Source of the DNA: Trichothermofontia sichuanensis B231
Lineage (GTDB): Bacteria > Cyanobacteriota > Cyanobacteriia > B231
NCBI RefSeq assembly: GCF_026240635.1
Contig: NZ_CP110848.1
Coordinates: 1,490,501-1,554,500 of the forward strand
Direction: 5' to 3'
DNA: 64,000 nt
Shown here: positions 17,750 through 25,927 of the stretch, piece after piece
How positions within the stretch are numbered: the first letter of the stretch is position 1
Layout: each line of letters opens with the position of its first letter
Program-made: the position numbers and the translations under genes
Notes under the pieces: model-generated
Databases searched by the model: none
What the model was told of the DNA's origin: nothing
What the model saw: the letters and a program-made list of their open reading frames with translations, nothing else

Positions 17750-18229
17750 CTATCCTCCATAATTCCAACCTGTACTTTCTAGCAGCAGCGGTTCGCCGTC
17801 TCGATGGACTCCCGCAGCGATCACTTCACCGACAAAAACCGTATGATCGCCCTGTTCAATCGCACCCACAACCTGACACTCCACATAGCCCAGTGTATCT
17901 TTAATAATCGGGCACCCCGTTTCACCCAGGTAGAATTCCACATCCTCAAACTTGTCGCCGACTCGGCGCTGGGGTTTAAAGAATTTCTCTGCCAGGTCTT
18001 TTTGTCCTGCTTCCAGCACACTCAAGCTAAAGACACGGGATGCCTTGATCATGGCGTGCGATCGGCTATCCTGCTTGACACAATTGACCACCAAGGGTGG
18101 CTTAAACGAGGCTTGCATGACCCAACTGGCCGTAAAGCCATTGACCTCATCCCCCTCCTTCACGCCACAGATATACAACCCGTGGGGAATTTTGCGTAGC
18201 ATCGTCCGTTTGGCTTGTTCGTCTAACAA
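17750..18229 (-). CDS. Flavin reductase-like FMN-binding protein
   Basis: A 159-residue protein with the flavin reductase-like split beta-barrel fold. MLRKIPHGLYICGVKEGDEVNGFTASWVMQASFKPPLV (residues 10-47, quoted to show the N(G)FTASW signature and the loop for FMN phosphate) is diagnostic. A VFVGEVIAAGV motif lies near the C-terminus. It may supply reduced flavin or act as a diaphorase-like electron carrier. It forms a two-gene unit with the MIF-like tautomerase 9 bp downstream; whether they share a substrate is unknown. Confidence 0.9.
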   Translation of the reverse strand: MLDEQAKRTMLRKIPHGLYICGVKEGDEVNGFTASWVMQASFKPPLVVNCVKQDSRSHAMIKASRVFSLSVLEAGQKDLAEKFFKPQRRVGDKFEDVEFYLGETGCPIIKDTLGYVECQVVGAIEQGDHTVFVGEVIAAGVHRDGEPLLLESTGWNYGG

Positions 18230-18337
18230 GTGCTTCTACCCCCTTCATTTGCTGCATGGATCTGTCAATACTCGCACTGTACAGGCTAGTACATCCCCGA
18301 CTCAACTCCCCGATCAGTGTTTGGCTGCGCCGATTGC

Positions 18338-19648
18338 CTAACCTCGCCCCGGTACTAAGGCATAATTGCGACCTAAGGCCCCCAGCATTTGATCATCGGG
18401 ATTGCGCCAGATATGGGGGGTGAGGGTTGCGGGCGGGATGGGGGCAACTCCCCACTGGCGGGCCAAGCTTTGTACCAGTTGATCCTGCTGTGCCCGTAGC
18501 AGGTCAATATCCGTGCCGCGATTGATGATCGTAAACCAGATGAGGCCATGTTTTTCCGTGGGGAAAACCCCGGTTAAGGCACTCACATCCCACAAAGTGC
18601 CCGTCTTGATGGCAGTATGGGTAGGTAACTTGCGCCCTTCGGCGGTGCCTACATCACGGCCAATCACAGGCATCAGGTCGGCGATCGTTAAGCTATACGG
18701 TTGGAGCGATCGCTGCAAGGCCATCATCATGGCTGCCGCAGCCCGTGGGGAAATCTGATTTTCTTGCCCCAGTCCTGAACCATTGATAAGCCGAATTTCA
18801 GTCACAGGGACCCCTGCAGCCTGGGCTGCTAAGGGAGCCACCACCGTTGCCCCACCTCCCAAGATCTGGGCCAGCATCTCGGCGATCGCATTATTGCTGT
18901 AGACATTCATCAACTTGAGGATTTGAGCTAGGGGCAAAGACTCATGGCGTAACAGGGGGACGCCAGTGGGTTCAGCCGTGACCAATCGTACCGTACCGGT
19001 AATAGCCACCCGCGATCGCGGTGTTCCCGGTGGCATGGCCTCATGCTGGGCAGTAATTTCCCAATCCCACAGGCGATCGTCCAGCGCCCGTCGTAGAAAA
19101 TTCCCGGCTACCAGAGGATTGGTTTCATAGTTCATCCAGAAGTCCCCCGCGATGACCAAATCCCCCTGAACTTGGCGAATCCCCAGGCGATTGAGGCTAT
19201 GCCCCAAGGCGATCGCTTCCTCCCAAACAAATAGGGGATCGCCATTGCCCTGAACCACTAAATTTCCCCGCAGTACCCCATTGGTGATCGGTCCAGTAGC
19301 GCTGACGATCGTAGTAAAGCGATGTTGAGGTTCCCAGGTTTCCAGGGCTGCCAGCGAGGTAGCCACCTTCGTTAAAGAAGCAGCCGGCAGGGGCCTTGTC
19401 CCTTGATGATTCATGAGCAAGGTTGATCCACTCTGTAACCAGATCCCTTGCTGGGTGGGAGCCATCCCCTTATTATTGAGTCCCTGGAGATATTGCGCGA
19501 TCGTGCGTTCTAGTTGCGGATTCACCTCATTCGTGAGCACCCACCCTGGGGTATCCTGCCAAGTTTGCCAATCAAACGATCGGGTGGGTACTCCTGCCTG
19601 CTGAAGCCACAAGGACATGAGTCCAGAACTAAACAGTTGCAGCATCAT
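18338..19648 (-). CDS. D-alanyl-D-alanine carboxypeptidase/endopeptidase, PBP4 (S13) type
   Basis: A 436-residue penicillin-binding protein of the DacB/S13 class, which trims peptide stems or cross-links of peptidoglycan in the periplasm. The active-site triads are visible: SLTK in PAASLTKVATS (about residue 90), SNN in VYSNNAIAEM (about 250), and KTG in AIKTGTLWDV (about 345). The start MMLQLFSSGLMSLWLQQAG gives only a short hydrophobic segment, so the export signal is weak. Length is near the family's 450-480. It is followed by a 195-bp spacer and ffh on the same strand. Confidence 0.93.
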   Translation of the reverse strand: MMLQLFSSGLMSLWLQQAGVPTRSFDWQTWQDTPGWVLTNEVNPQLERTIAQYLQGLNNKGMAPTQQGIWLQSGSTLLMNHQGTRPLPAASLTKVATSLAALETWEPQHRFTTIVSATGPITNGVLRGNLVVQGNGDPLFVWEEAIALGHSLNRLGIRQVQGDLVIAGDFWMNYETNPLVAGNFLRRALDDRLWDWEITAQHEAMPPGTPRSRVAITGTVRLVTAEPTGVPLLRHESLPLAQILKLMNVYSNNAIAEMLAQILGGGATVVAPLAAQAAGVPVTEIRLINGSGLGQENQISPRAAAAMMMALQRSLQPYSLTIADLMPVIGRDVGTAEGRKLPTHTAIKTGTLWDVSALTGVFPTEKHGLIWFTIINRGTDIDLLRAQQDQLVQSLARQWGVAPIPPATLTPHIWRNPDDQMLGALGRNYALVPGRG

Positions 19649-19843
19649 CCCCTCACTTTGGGTGCAACATCATTCATGATTAGGTCATCAACAGTAATCA
19701 GCCTGATCAACGTCTGGTCAAAACATCTGATCAACCGATGATCAACGGTGAATACCGTACAGTCGCCCTTATCCTGTCCTAAAGTTGTCAGTTTAGCAAC
19801 CGGGTGAGTCAGGCTTAGGTGGGAACCACGGTTCCCTGGCCAC

Positions 19844-21277
19844 CTACAAATCGCCAAACCCTTTTTTCTTCTTAAGTTTCTTTTTCTTCTTCATGCTGCC
19901 ACCCGGATGCCCCCGCCAACCCTGGGGTGGCGGGCCGCCAAAGGGAGTCGGCAGTCCCATGCCTGGCATTCCAGGGAAGCCGCCTTGGCCCATTTGTTGC
20001 ATCATGGTGCGCATCTTCTGAAACTCGGTGACCAGCTTACTCACATCGGTTTCACGGTGGCCCGATCCCTGGGCAATGCGGCGACGGCGACTGGGGGAGG
20101 CGGCCAACAGTTCCGGGTTGCGCCGCTCTTCGGCGGTCATGGAGTTAATCATGGATTCCGCCAGCTTCAGCTTGACTTCAGCCTCCTCCAGTTGATTACT
20201 AGAAAGCTTCGGCATTCCCGGCACCAGCTTGAGGAAGCCTGCAAAGGACCCCATATTTTTCAGGAGCCGCATTTGCTTGAGGAAGTCGTTGAAGTCGAAC
20301 TGGGCCGAGAGGATTTTCGCTTGCATCTTCTCGGCGTCGGCAATATCGACTGCTTCCTGGGCCTTTTCCACCAGGGTCAGGACATCCCCCATGCCCAAAA
20401 TCCGCGAGGCCATGCGATCGGGGTAAAAGGGTTGTAGCGCTTCGACTTTTTCGCCCACCCCAATGAACTTAATCGGTTGACCAGAAATTTGCCGCACTGA
20501 GAGGGCCGCCCCACCCCGGGTATCCCCGTCCATTTTGGTGAGGATAGCCCCCGTGATGCCAATCTGCTCATGGAAGGTGCGCGTCAGGTTTGCCGCTTCC
20601 TGGCCCGTCATGGCATCCACGACCAAGAGAACCTCATGGGGTTGGGCGATCGCTTTAATTTCCGCTAACTCTGCCATCATGACCGGGTCAATCTGCAAGC
20701 GGCCTGCCGTATCGATCAGGACCGTATCAAACCCCGCTTCCCTGGCCCTGGCAATTCCCTGGCGGGCAATCTCCACTGGATTCACCTCCGTGCCTAGCTC
20801 AAACACAGGCACGTCAATCTGGTGGCCCAGGGTCACCAACTGGTCGATCGCGGCGGGGCGATACACATCAGTAGCGACCATCAGGGCCGATCGCCCCTGT
20901 TTACGCAGGTGCAGGGCCAACTTTGCCGTGGCGGTCGTCTTCCCCGTCCCCTGCAACCCGGCCATCAGGACGATCGTTGGCGGTGGCTCTGCTTGGGCAA
21001 GGGGCACATTGCTTTCCCCCATGACCCGCACCAGTTCGTCGTAAACAATCTTGATAAACTGCTGATCAGGCCGGACACCGCTGATCACCGCTGCGCCCAA
21101 GGCGGCTTGCTGCACCTCGGCGACAAAGTCTTTCACCACTTGGAAGTTCACATCAGCTTCCAGCAGGGCACGACGCACTTCCCGCAGCGCTTCCTGGATA
21201 TTACTTTCGGTGATTTTGTCCTGACCCCGGAGGGACTTCCAGGCAGACTCTAGGCGCTCGGCGAGGGCATCAAACAT
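19844..21277 (-). CDS. ffh: Signal recognition particle protein Ffh (SRP54)
   Basis: The SRP GTPase that, with SRP RNA and FtsY, targets nascent membrane proteins to the translocon. Start ATG 21277 (MFDALAERLESAWKSLRG) fits the conserved N-terminus; an upstream ATG at 21349 would add 24 unrelated residues. 477 residues. G motifs: GLQGTGKTTATAKLA (about 105-119), DTAGRLQ (about 190), TKMDGDTRGGAALS (about 245-258) and GVGEK. The C-terminal M domain is Met-rich (MRTMMQQMGQGG...) and ends in a Lys-rich KKKKKLKKKKG tail. The SRP RNA gene was not recognised in this window. Confidence 0.97.
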   Translation of the reverse strand: MFDALAERLESAWKSLRGQDKITESNIQEALREVRRALLEADVNFQVVKDFVAEVQQAALGAAVISGVRPDQQFIKIVYDELVRVMGESNVPLAQAEPPPTIVLMAGLQGTGKTTATAKLALHLRKQGRSALMVATDVYRPAAIDQLVTLGHQIDVPVFELGTEVNPVEIARQGIARAREAGFDTVLIDTAGRLQIDPVMMAELAEIKAIAQPHEVLLVVDAMTGQEAANLTRTFHEQIGITGAILTKMDGDTRGGAALSVRQISGQPIKFIGVGEKVEALQPFYPDRMASRILGMGDVLTLVEKAQEAVDIADAEKMQAKILSAQFDFNDFLKQMRLLKNMGSFAGFLKLVPGMPKLSSNQLEEAEVKLKLAESMINSMTAEERRNPELLAASPSRRRRIAQGSGHRETDVSKLVTEFQKMRTMMQQMGQGGFPGMPGMGLPTPFGGPPPQGWRGHPGGSMKKKKKLKKKKGFGDL

Positions 21278-21730
21278 AGGGCGATCGGGGCAATGCTGCG
21301 AATAACAATAGGCCAATGAGCTATTGTGGCTCATTTTTTGATTGTACAAACCTGATTGTACAAACCTGTGGGGTCTCCTTAACGCCGGACGGGTCGCTCT
21401 GCCAGCGTCACTCTCTCAGAGCCGACGACAATCAGGTGCCCCGGAAATGACCGATCGCCGCTCGTTCACCGTGCCTTGAACCGATGGGGTGTGGGATTTG
21501 CAACGATCGGGCTAACCTTGACACTTCTTTTTTCGCTTGATTTCTGCTCAAACTTTATTCCTTCTTAAACATGTTGATAAAAATTTCGGACTGCAAGCTT
21601 GGCTAACCCGCTCACTGAGGTTCCCAGGTCAACAAATCCTGGAAAAGTGCTGCGATCGCACTACCAACGATTAGGGAGAATGCCCGTACAATAATTGGGA
21701 CTTAAACCGCCTTGTTTCTGGAGCGAACCT
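21278..21730. other. Divergent ffh/carB promoter region with small hairpin and 14-bp tandem repeat
   Basis: 453 bp without a gene. ATTGTACAAACCTG is repeated in tandem at 21341-21354 and 21355-21368. A 7-bp stem (AATGAGC/GCTCATT) followed by T's lies at 21315-21339. A TTGACA box at 21518-21523 has no convincing -10 partner. No riboswitch is recognised. Confidence 0.6.
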
Positions 21731-24700
21731 ATGCCCCGTCGTACCGATCTTCGCAAAATCATGCTCCTGGGGTCTGGCCCGATCATCATCGGCCAGGCGT
21801 GCGAGTTTGACTACTCCGGTACCCAAGCCTGTAAGGCCCTGCGAGAAGAGGGCTACGAGGTGATCCTGGTGAACTCCAACCCAGCGACGATCATGACCGA
21901 CCCGGAAATGGCCGATCGCACCTATATCGAACCGTTGCGCTGGGAACTGGTGGAGAAAATTATTGCCCAGGAGCGGCCCGACGCGCTCCTACCGACGATG
22001 GGGGGGCAAACGGCCCTGAATCTGGCAGTGGACCTGTCGGAAAACGGGGTTCTGGAACGCTATGGCGTTGAGTTAATTGGTGCGAAACTGCCCGCCATCA
22101 AGATGGCTGAGGATCGACAACTCTTTAAAGATGCAATGGCCCGGATTGGGGTAGCCGTGTGTCCATCGGGAACCGCTTCCAATATGACTGAGGCGCGGGC
22201 GGTGGCCCAGCAAATCGGCAGCTATCCCCTGATCATTCGTCCGGCCTTTACCCTGGGGGGGACGGGCGGTGGCATTGCCTACAACCAGGAAGAGTTTGAG
22301 GAAATCGCCCAGTTGGGGTTGGATGCTAGCCCCATGTCCCAAATCCTGATCGAGCAGTCACTGCTGGGCTGGAAGGAGTATGAACTGGAGGTGATGCGCG
22401 ATCTGGCCGATAACGTCGTGATCATCTGCTCGATCGAAAACCTGGACCCGATGGGCATTCACACCGGCGACTCGATCACGGTGGCCCCGGCCCAAACCCT
22501 GACTGATAAAGAATACCAAGTGTTGCGGGATGCCTCCATTCGCATTATTCGCGAGATTGGCGTGGAAACGGGGGGATCGAATATCCAGTTTGCCGTCAAT
22601 CCAGAAAATGGCGATGTCATCGTGATTGAAATGAACCCACGGGTGTCGCGCAGTTCGGCCCTAGCCTCGAAGGCAACGGGGTTCCCGATCGCCAAATTTG
22701 CTGCCAAGTTAGCCGTGGGCTACACCCTAGATGAAATCCCCAACGACATTACTAAGAAAACCCCGGCTTCGTTTGAACCCACCATCGACTATGTGGTGAC
22801 CAAGATCCCCCGCTTCACCTTCGAGAAATTCCCCAACACCCAGCCCTACTTGACGACGCAAATGAAATCCGTCGGCGAGGCCATGGCGATCGGGCGCACC
22901 TTCCAAGAATCGTTCCAAAAAGCCCTGCGATCGCTCGAAACGGGGCGGGCTGGTTGGGGCTGCGATCGGGCCGAAACCCTGCCCAGTTTAGAACAAGTGC
23001 GGGCGGGCCTGCGAACCCCCAACCCAGAGCGGATCTTTACCGTGCGTCATGCCTTGCTGTTGGGGATGACCGTGGAAGAAATTTACGAACTAACGGGGAT
23101 TGATCCCTGGTTCCTGGATAAATTGGCAGACTTACTGGTGACGGAAAAGCAACTGAAACGGACGACATTGACCGCCCTGACCCGGCAGCAGTTGTTCCAC
23201 GCCAAGCGCCAGGGCTTTAGCGATCGCCAGATTGCCTTTGCGACCAAGACCAGCGAAGACGAGGTACGCCGCTACCGCCAGCAGTTGGGGATTGTGCCGG
23301 TCTACAAAACTGTGGATACCTGTGCTGCCGAATTTGAAGCCCTCACCCCCTACTACTACTCCACCTATGAATCGGGCAGTTACCAAATTAGTCCTGATGC
23401 CAGCGAGACTCCGCCGCAACCCGTGGTTGAATCGGAGGTATTGCCCTCCACCAAGCGCAAAGTGATGATCCTGGGGGGTGGCCCCAACCGGATTGGCCAG
23501 GGGATTGAGTTTGACTACTGTTGTTGTCATGCTTCCTTTGCCCTGCGGGCGGATGGGTTTGAAACCATCATGGTCAACTCCAACCCGGAAACCGTTTCCA
23601 CCGACTACGACACCAGCGATCGCCTCTATTTTGAACCCCTCACGCGCGAAGACGTGCTGAATATCATTGAAGTCGAGCAACCGGAGGGAGTCATTATCCA
23701 GTTTGGCGGCCAGACGCCCCTGAAATTAGCCCTCCCCCTCCAGCAAGCGTTGGAGGCCAAAGGACCGGATTTCCCGACCCGGATTTGGGGCACTTCGCCG
23801 GATTCGATCGACATTGCCGAAGATCGGGAGCGGTTCGAGCACATCCTACGCCAGTTGCACATTCAACAACCCCCCAATGGCATCGCCCGCAGTTTTGAAG
23901 AAGCCTTGAGTGTGGCCCGAAGGATTGGGTATCCCGTGGTCGTGCGACCGAGCTATGTTCTGGGCGGTCGGGCCATGGAAATTGTCTATTCCGACGCAGA
24001 ACTGGAACGCTACATGACGTTTGCGGTGCAGGTAGAACCGGATCACCCGATTCTGATTGATAAATTCTTGGAAAATGCCACGGAAGTCGATGTGGATGCG
24101 ATCGCCGATCAAACGGGACGAGTGGTCATTGGCGGCATCATGGAGCACATTGAACAGGCAGGGATTCACTCCGGTGATTCGGCCTGTTCGATTCCTTCGA
24201 TCCTATTAACGCCGAATGTGTTAAATACCATTCGAGCCTGGACCGTCCAATTGGCCAAAGCCCTCAAGGTTGTCGGACTGATGAACATCCAGTTTGCCGT
24301 GGTTGGCCTAGGTTCGCTAACACCCCAGGTGTATATTCTGGAAGCCAATCCCCGCGCTTCGCGGACGGTGCCCTTTGTTTCTAAGGCTATTGGTAAACCC
24401 CTGGCGAAACTCGCTTCGCGGATTATGGCCGGTCAAACCCTGGAAAAATTGGGTTTTACCGAGGAAATTATTCCCCCCCATGTTGCGGTTAAGGAAGCCG
24501 TATTACCCTTCGATCGCTTCCCAGGTAGTGATGTCATCCTGGGGCCGGAAATGCGATCAACCGGAGAAGTGATGGGTATCGATGTTGATTTTGGTAAAGC
24601 CTTTGCCAAGGCGGAACTGGCGGCTGGCCAGCGCCTACCCTTATCAGGAACCGTATTTGTCTCCATGAACGATCGGGATAAGGCCGCGATCGTCCCGGTG

Positions 24701-25054
24701 GTTAAGGATTTAATTAATCTGGGTTTCAAGATCGTGGCCACCGAGGGCACCCGGCAAGCCTTAAAGGAACAGGGCATCCAGGTTGAGCTAATGCTCAAAC
24801 TCCACGAGGGCCGTCCCAACATTATTGATGCGATTAAGAACCACACGATTCAGTTGATTATCAATACCCCCATTGGGGCCACCGCCCAGGAAGACGATCG
24901 CGAAATTCGGCGATCGGCGCTGGCCTATAAAATCCCCATGATTACCACGATCGCTGGAGCCAAGGCAACCGCAGCCGCAATCCAGTCCCTACAATCCCAT
25001 CCCCTCACAGTGAAGGCATTACAGGACTATATTGCAGACTATATTGCCGGTTAA
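21731..25054 (+). CDS. carB: Carbamoyl-phosphate synthase large subunit CarB
   Basis: Makes carbamoyl phosphate from bicarbonate, ammonia delivered by CarA, and two ATP, for pyrimidine and arginine synthesis. 1107 residues from ATG 21731 ([21 protein letters not shown]); upstream TTG 21695 is less likely. Two homologous ATP-grasp halves are plain: [19 protein letters not shown] near residue 14 and [19 protein letters not shown] near residue 585. Each is followed by FTLGGTGGG / YVLGGRAME phosphate loops and [10 protein letters not shown] / EANPRASRT metal sites. The C-terminal allosteric MGS-like domain starts near residue 970 ([12 protein letters not shown]). carA is not in the window. A palindromic hairpin lies 12 bp after the stop. 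Confidence 0.98.
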   Translation: MPRRTDLRKIMLLGSGPIIIGQACEFDYSGTQACKALREEGYEVILVNSNPATIMTDPEMADRTYIEPLRWELVEKIIAQERPDALLPTMGGQTALNLAVDLSENGVLERYGVELIGAKLPAIKMAEDRQLFKDAMARIGVAVCPSGTASNMTEARAVAQQIGSYPLIIRPAFTLGGTGGGIAYNQEEFEEIAQLGLDASPMSQILIEQSLLGWKEYELEVMRDLADNVVIICSIENLDPMGIHTGDSITVAPAQTLTDKEYQVLRDASIRIIREIGVETGGSNIQFAVNPENGDVIVIEMNPRVSRSSALASKATGFPIAKFAAKLAVGYTLDEIPNDITKKTPASFEPTIDYVVTKIPRFTFEKFPNTQPYLTTQMKSVGEAMAIGRTFQESFQKALRSLETGRAGWGCDRAETLPSLEQVRAGLRTPNPERIFTVRHALLLGMTVEEIYELTGIDPWFLDKLADLLVTEKQLKRTTLTALTRQQLFHAKRQGFSDRQIAFATKTSEDEVRRYRQQLGIVPVYKTVDTCAAEFEALTPYYYSTYESGSYQISPDASETPPQPVVESEVLPSTKRKVMILGGGPNRIGQGIEFDYCCCHASFALRADGFETIMVNSNPETVSTDYDTSDRLYFEPLTREDVLNIIEVEQPEGVIIQFGGQTPLKLALPLQQALEAKGPDFPTRIWGTSPDSIDIAEDRERFEHILRQLHIQQPPNGIARSFEEALSVARRIGYPVVVRPSYVLGGRAMEIVYSDAELERYMTFAVQVEPDHPILIDKFLENATEVDVDAIADQTGRVVIGGIMEHIEQAGIHSGDSACSIPSILLTPNVLNTIRAWTVQLAKALKVVGLMNIQFAVVGLGSLTPQVYILEANPRASRTVPFVSKAIGKPLAKLASRIMAGQTLEKLGFTEEIIPPHVAVKEAVLPFDRFPGSDVILGPEMRSTGEVMGIDVDFGKAFAKAELAAGQRLPLSGTVFVSMNDRDKAAIVPVVKDLINLGFKIVATEGTRQALKEQGIQVELMLKLHEGRPNIIDAIKNHTIQLIINTPIGATAQEDDREIRRSALAYKIPMITTIAGAKATAAAIQSLQSHPLTVKALQDYIADYIAG

Positions 25055-25065
25055 GTAGCTTTCCT

Positions 25066-25106
25066 GAGTTTAGGGTGGGGGTGCTACGCGCTCCTACCCT
25101 AAACTC
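25066..25106. repeat. Family-3 long palindrome after carB
   Basis: An 11-bp perfect outer stem GAGTTTAGGGT/ACCCTAAACTC continues with partial pairing to a loop around CTACGCG. A closely related perfect palindrome lies after psaC (44164-44208) and a decayed one after the HNH gene. It may protect or terminate the carB transcript; there is no U-run. Confidence 0.8.
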
Positions 25107-25128
25107 GGCGCTTTAGATCATTGATTGG

Positions 25129-25235
25129 TATAGTCATTACAATTTAGGCTGAAACAGCCCCCTCACCCCCAGCCCCTCTCCCAGAGCGGGAGAGGCGAGC
25201 GAAGGACTGTATCGTTCTTATTTGGATTGACTATA
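25129..25235 (+). repeat. Family-1 MITE-like repeat, copy 4
   Basis: Full-length copy of 107 bp from TATAGTCATTACAATTTAGG to TTTGGATTGACTATA, with the internal CTCTCCCAGAGCGGGAGAG hairpin. Confidence 0.88.
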
Positions 25236-25354
25236 GCTGCTTATACTGTTTACACGAAAATCTGATTACACTAAACGCTCAGAAGTGTCGGTTAAGTTGA
25301 GATGCCTAATTCAAATTTATTTATTCCGAAAAATGCCTAGGCTCTCAATCAATG

Positions 25355-25392
25355 CCTTAACTGTGTACTGAGTAAATTAGGTAAAGGCTGTA
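25355..25392 (+). repeat. Family-2 MITE-like repeat, right-end fragment
   Basis: CCTTAACTGTGTACTGAGTA...AGGTAAAGGCTGTA matches the right end of copies A and B. The left end is not recognisable upstream. Confidence 0.7.
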
Positions 25393-25419
25393 AGCGAGTG
25401 CTCTTGCCACGATCTAACC

Positions 25420-25450
25420 TGAAAAAAGACCCGGTGTTAACCGGGTGTCT
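25420..25450 (-). terminator. Rho-independent terminator on the minus strand
   Basis: Read on the minus strand, an ACCCGG/CCGGGT stem with loop TTAACA (extended by flanking bases) is followed by six T's. It implies a minus-strand transcript from the right, i.e. from the small gene at 25657-25866 or from an RNA gene in 25450-25656. Confidence 0.75.
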
Positions 25451-25656
25451 CTGTTCTCTCCTGACTCACTGACTGACAGGAGAAAATCGGTTAGGACGTG
25501 GAGGAAGCCAGGGGTGTAGGGTTCTGTTCCCCGTTCGCATTGCGTCGCCGCTGGAGAGCCGTCCTATTATGGGATGGGTGGATTCCGACCTGAGTTGGCG
25601 GCCCCGCAGCCCCTAGGTGAAGGTGTATAGCGTTTGCGTATACCTAGCGCGATCGT

Positions 25657-25866
25657 TCAAAATAAAGGCAGGACAACCACTATCGGTTCATTTGTTGGTT
25701 GGGCTTCAGGGATCACAACCGGCGCAGGAGTAGGGATAGATTTGCCAGGGGCGGGCAGGCGGGGAGTCTCTTTCTGCTGCGCTGGGTTCGGTTGAGGATT
25801 TGGGTTAGCAGAGAGGGATTGGCACGGAGATGTGCTCACAAAATAACCAAAAACGAGGGTTTCCAT
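25657..25866 (-). CDS. Small unknown protein, Pro-rich, 69 residues
   Basis: I do not recognise the family. The ATG at 25866 is preceded six bases upstream by AGGAG, a strong Shine-Dalgarno site, and a rho-independent terminator on the same strand lies about 210 bp downstream. Both support a real gene. The peptide starts METLVFGYFVSTSP, has a Pro/Asn/Gln-rich middle, and ends in a hydrophobic IVVVLPLF tail. There is no membrane helix. It is divergent from pbpC. The untranslated stretch 25450-25656 has hairpins (for example GGTGTATAGCG/CGTATACC near 25621-25644) and might be a structured 3' region or a separate RNA. Confidence 0.55.
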   Translation of the reverse strand: METLVFGYFVSTSPCQSLSANPNPQPNPAQQKETPRLPAPGKSIPTPAPVVIPEAQPTNEPIVVVLPLF

Positions 25867-25927
25867 AGAGTCTCCTGGGGTAGCTGCACTTGATGTTTTC
25901 AGTATTGCTGACGGCCATCCGGATCAG

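Noticed and set aside
21518-21560. carB promoter based on TTGACA at 21518
   Set aside because: No acceptable -10 element at 16-18 bp spacing.
23132-23680. 182-codon minus-strand frame
   Set aside because: Fully antisense to carB; an artefact of GC-rich codon use.
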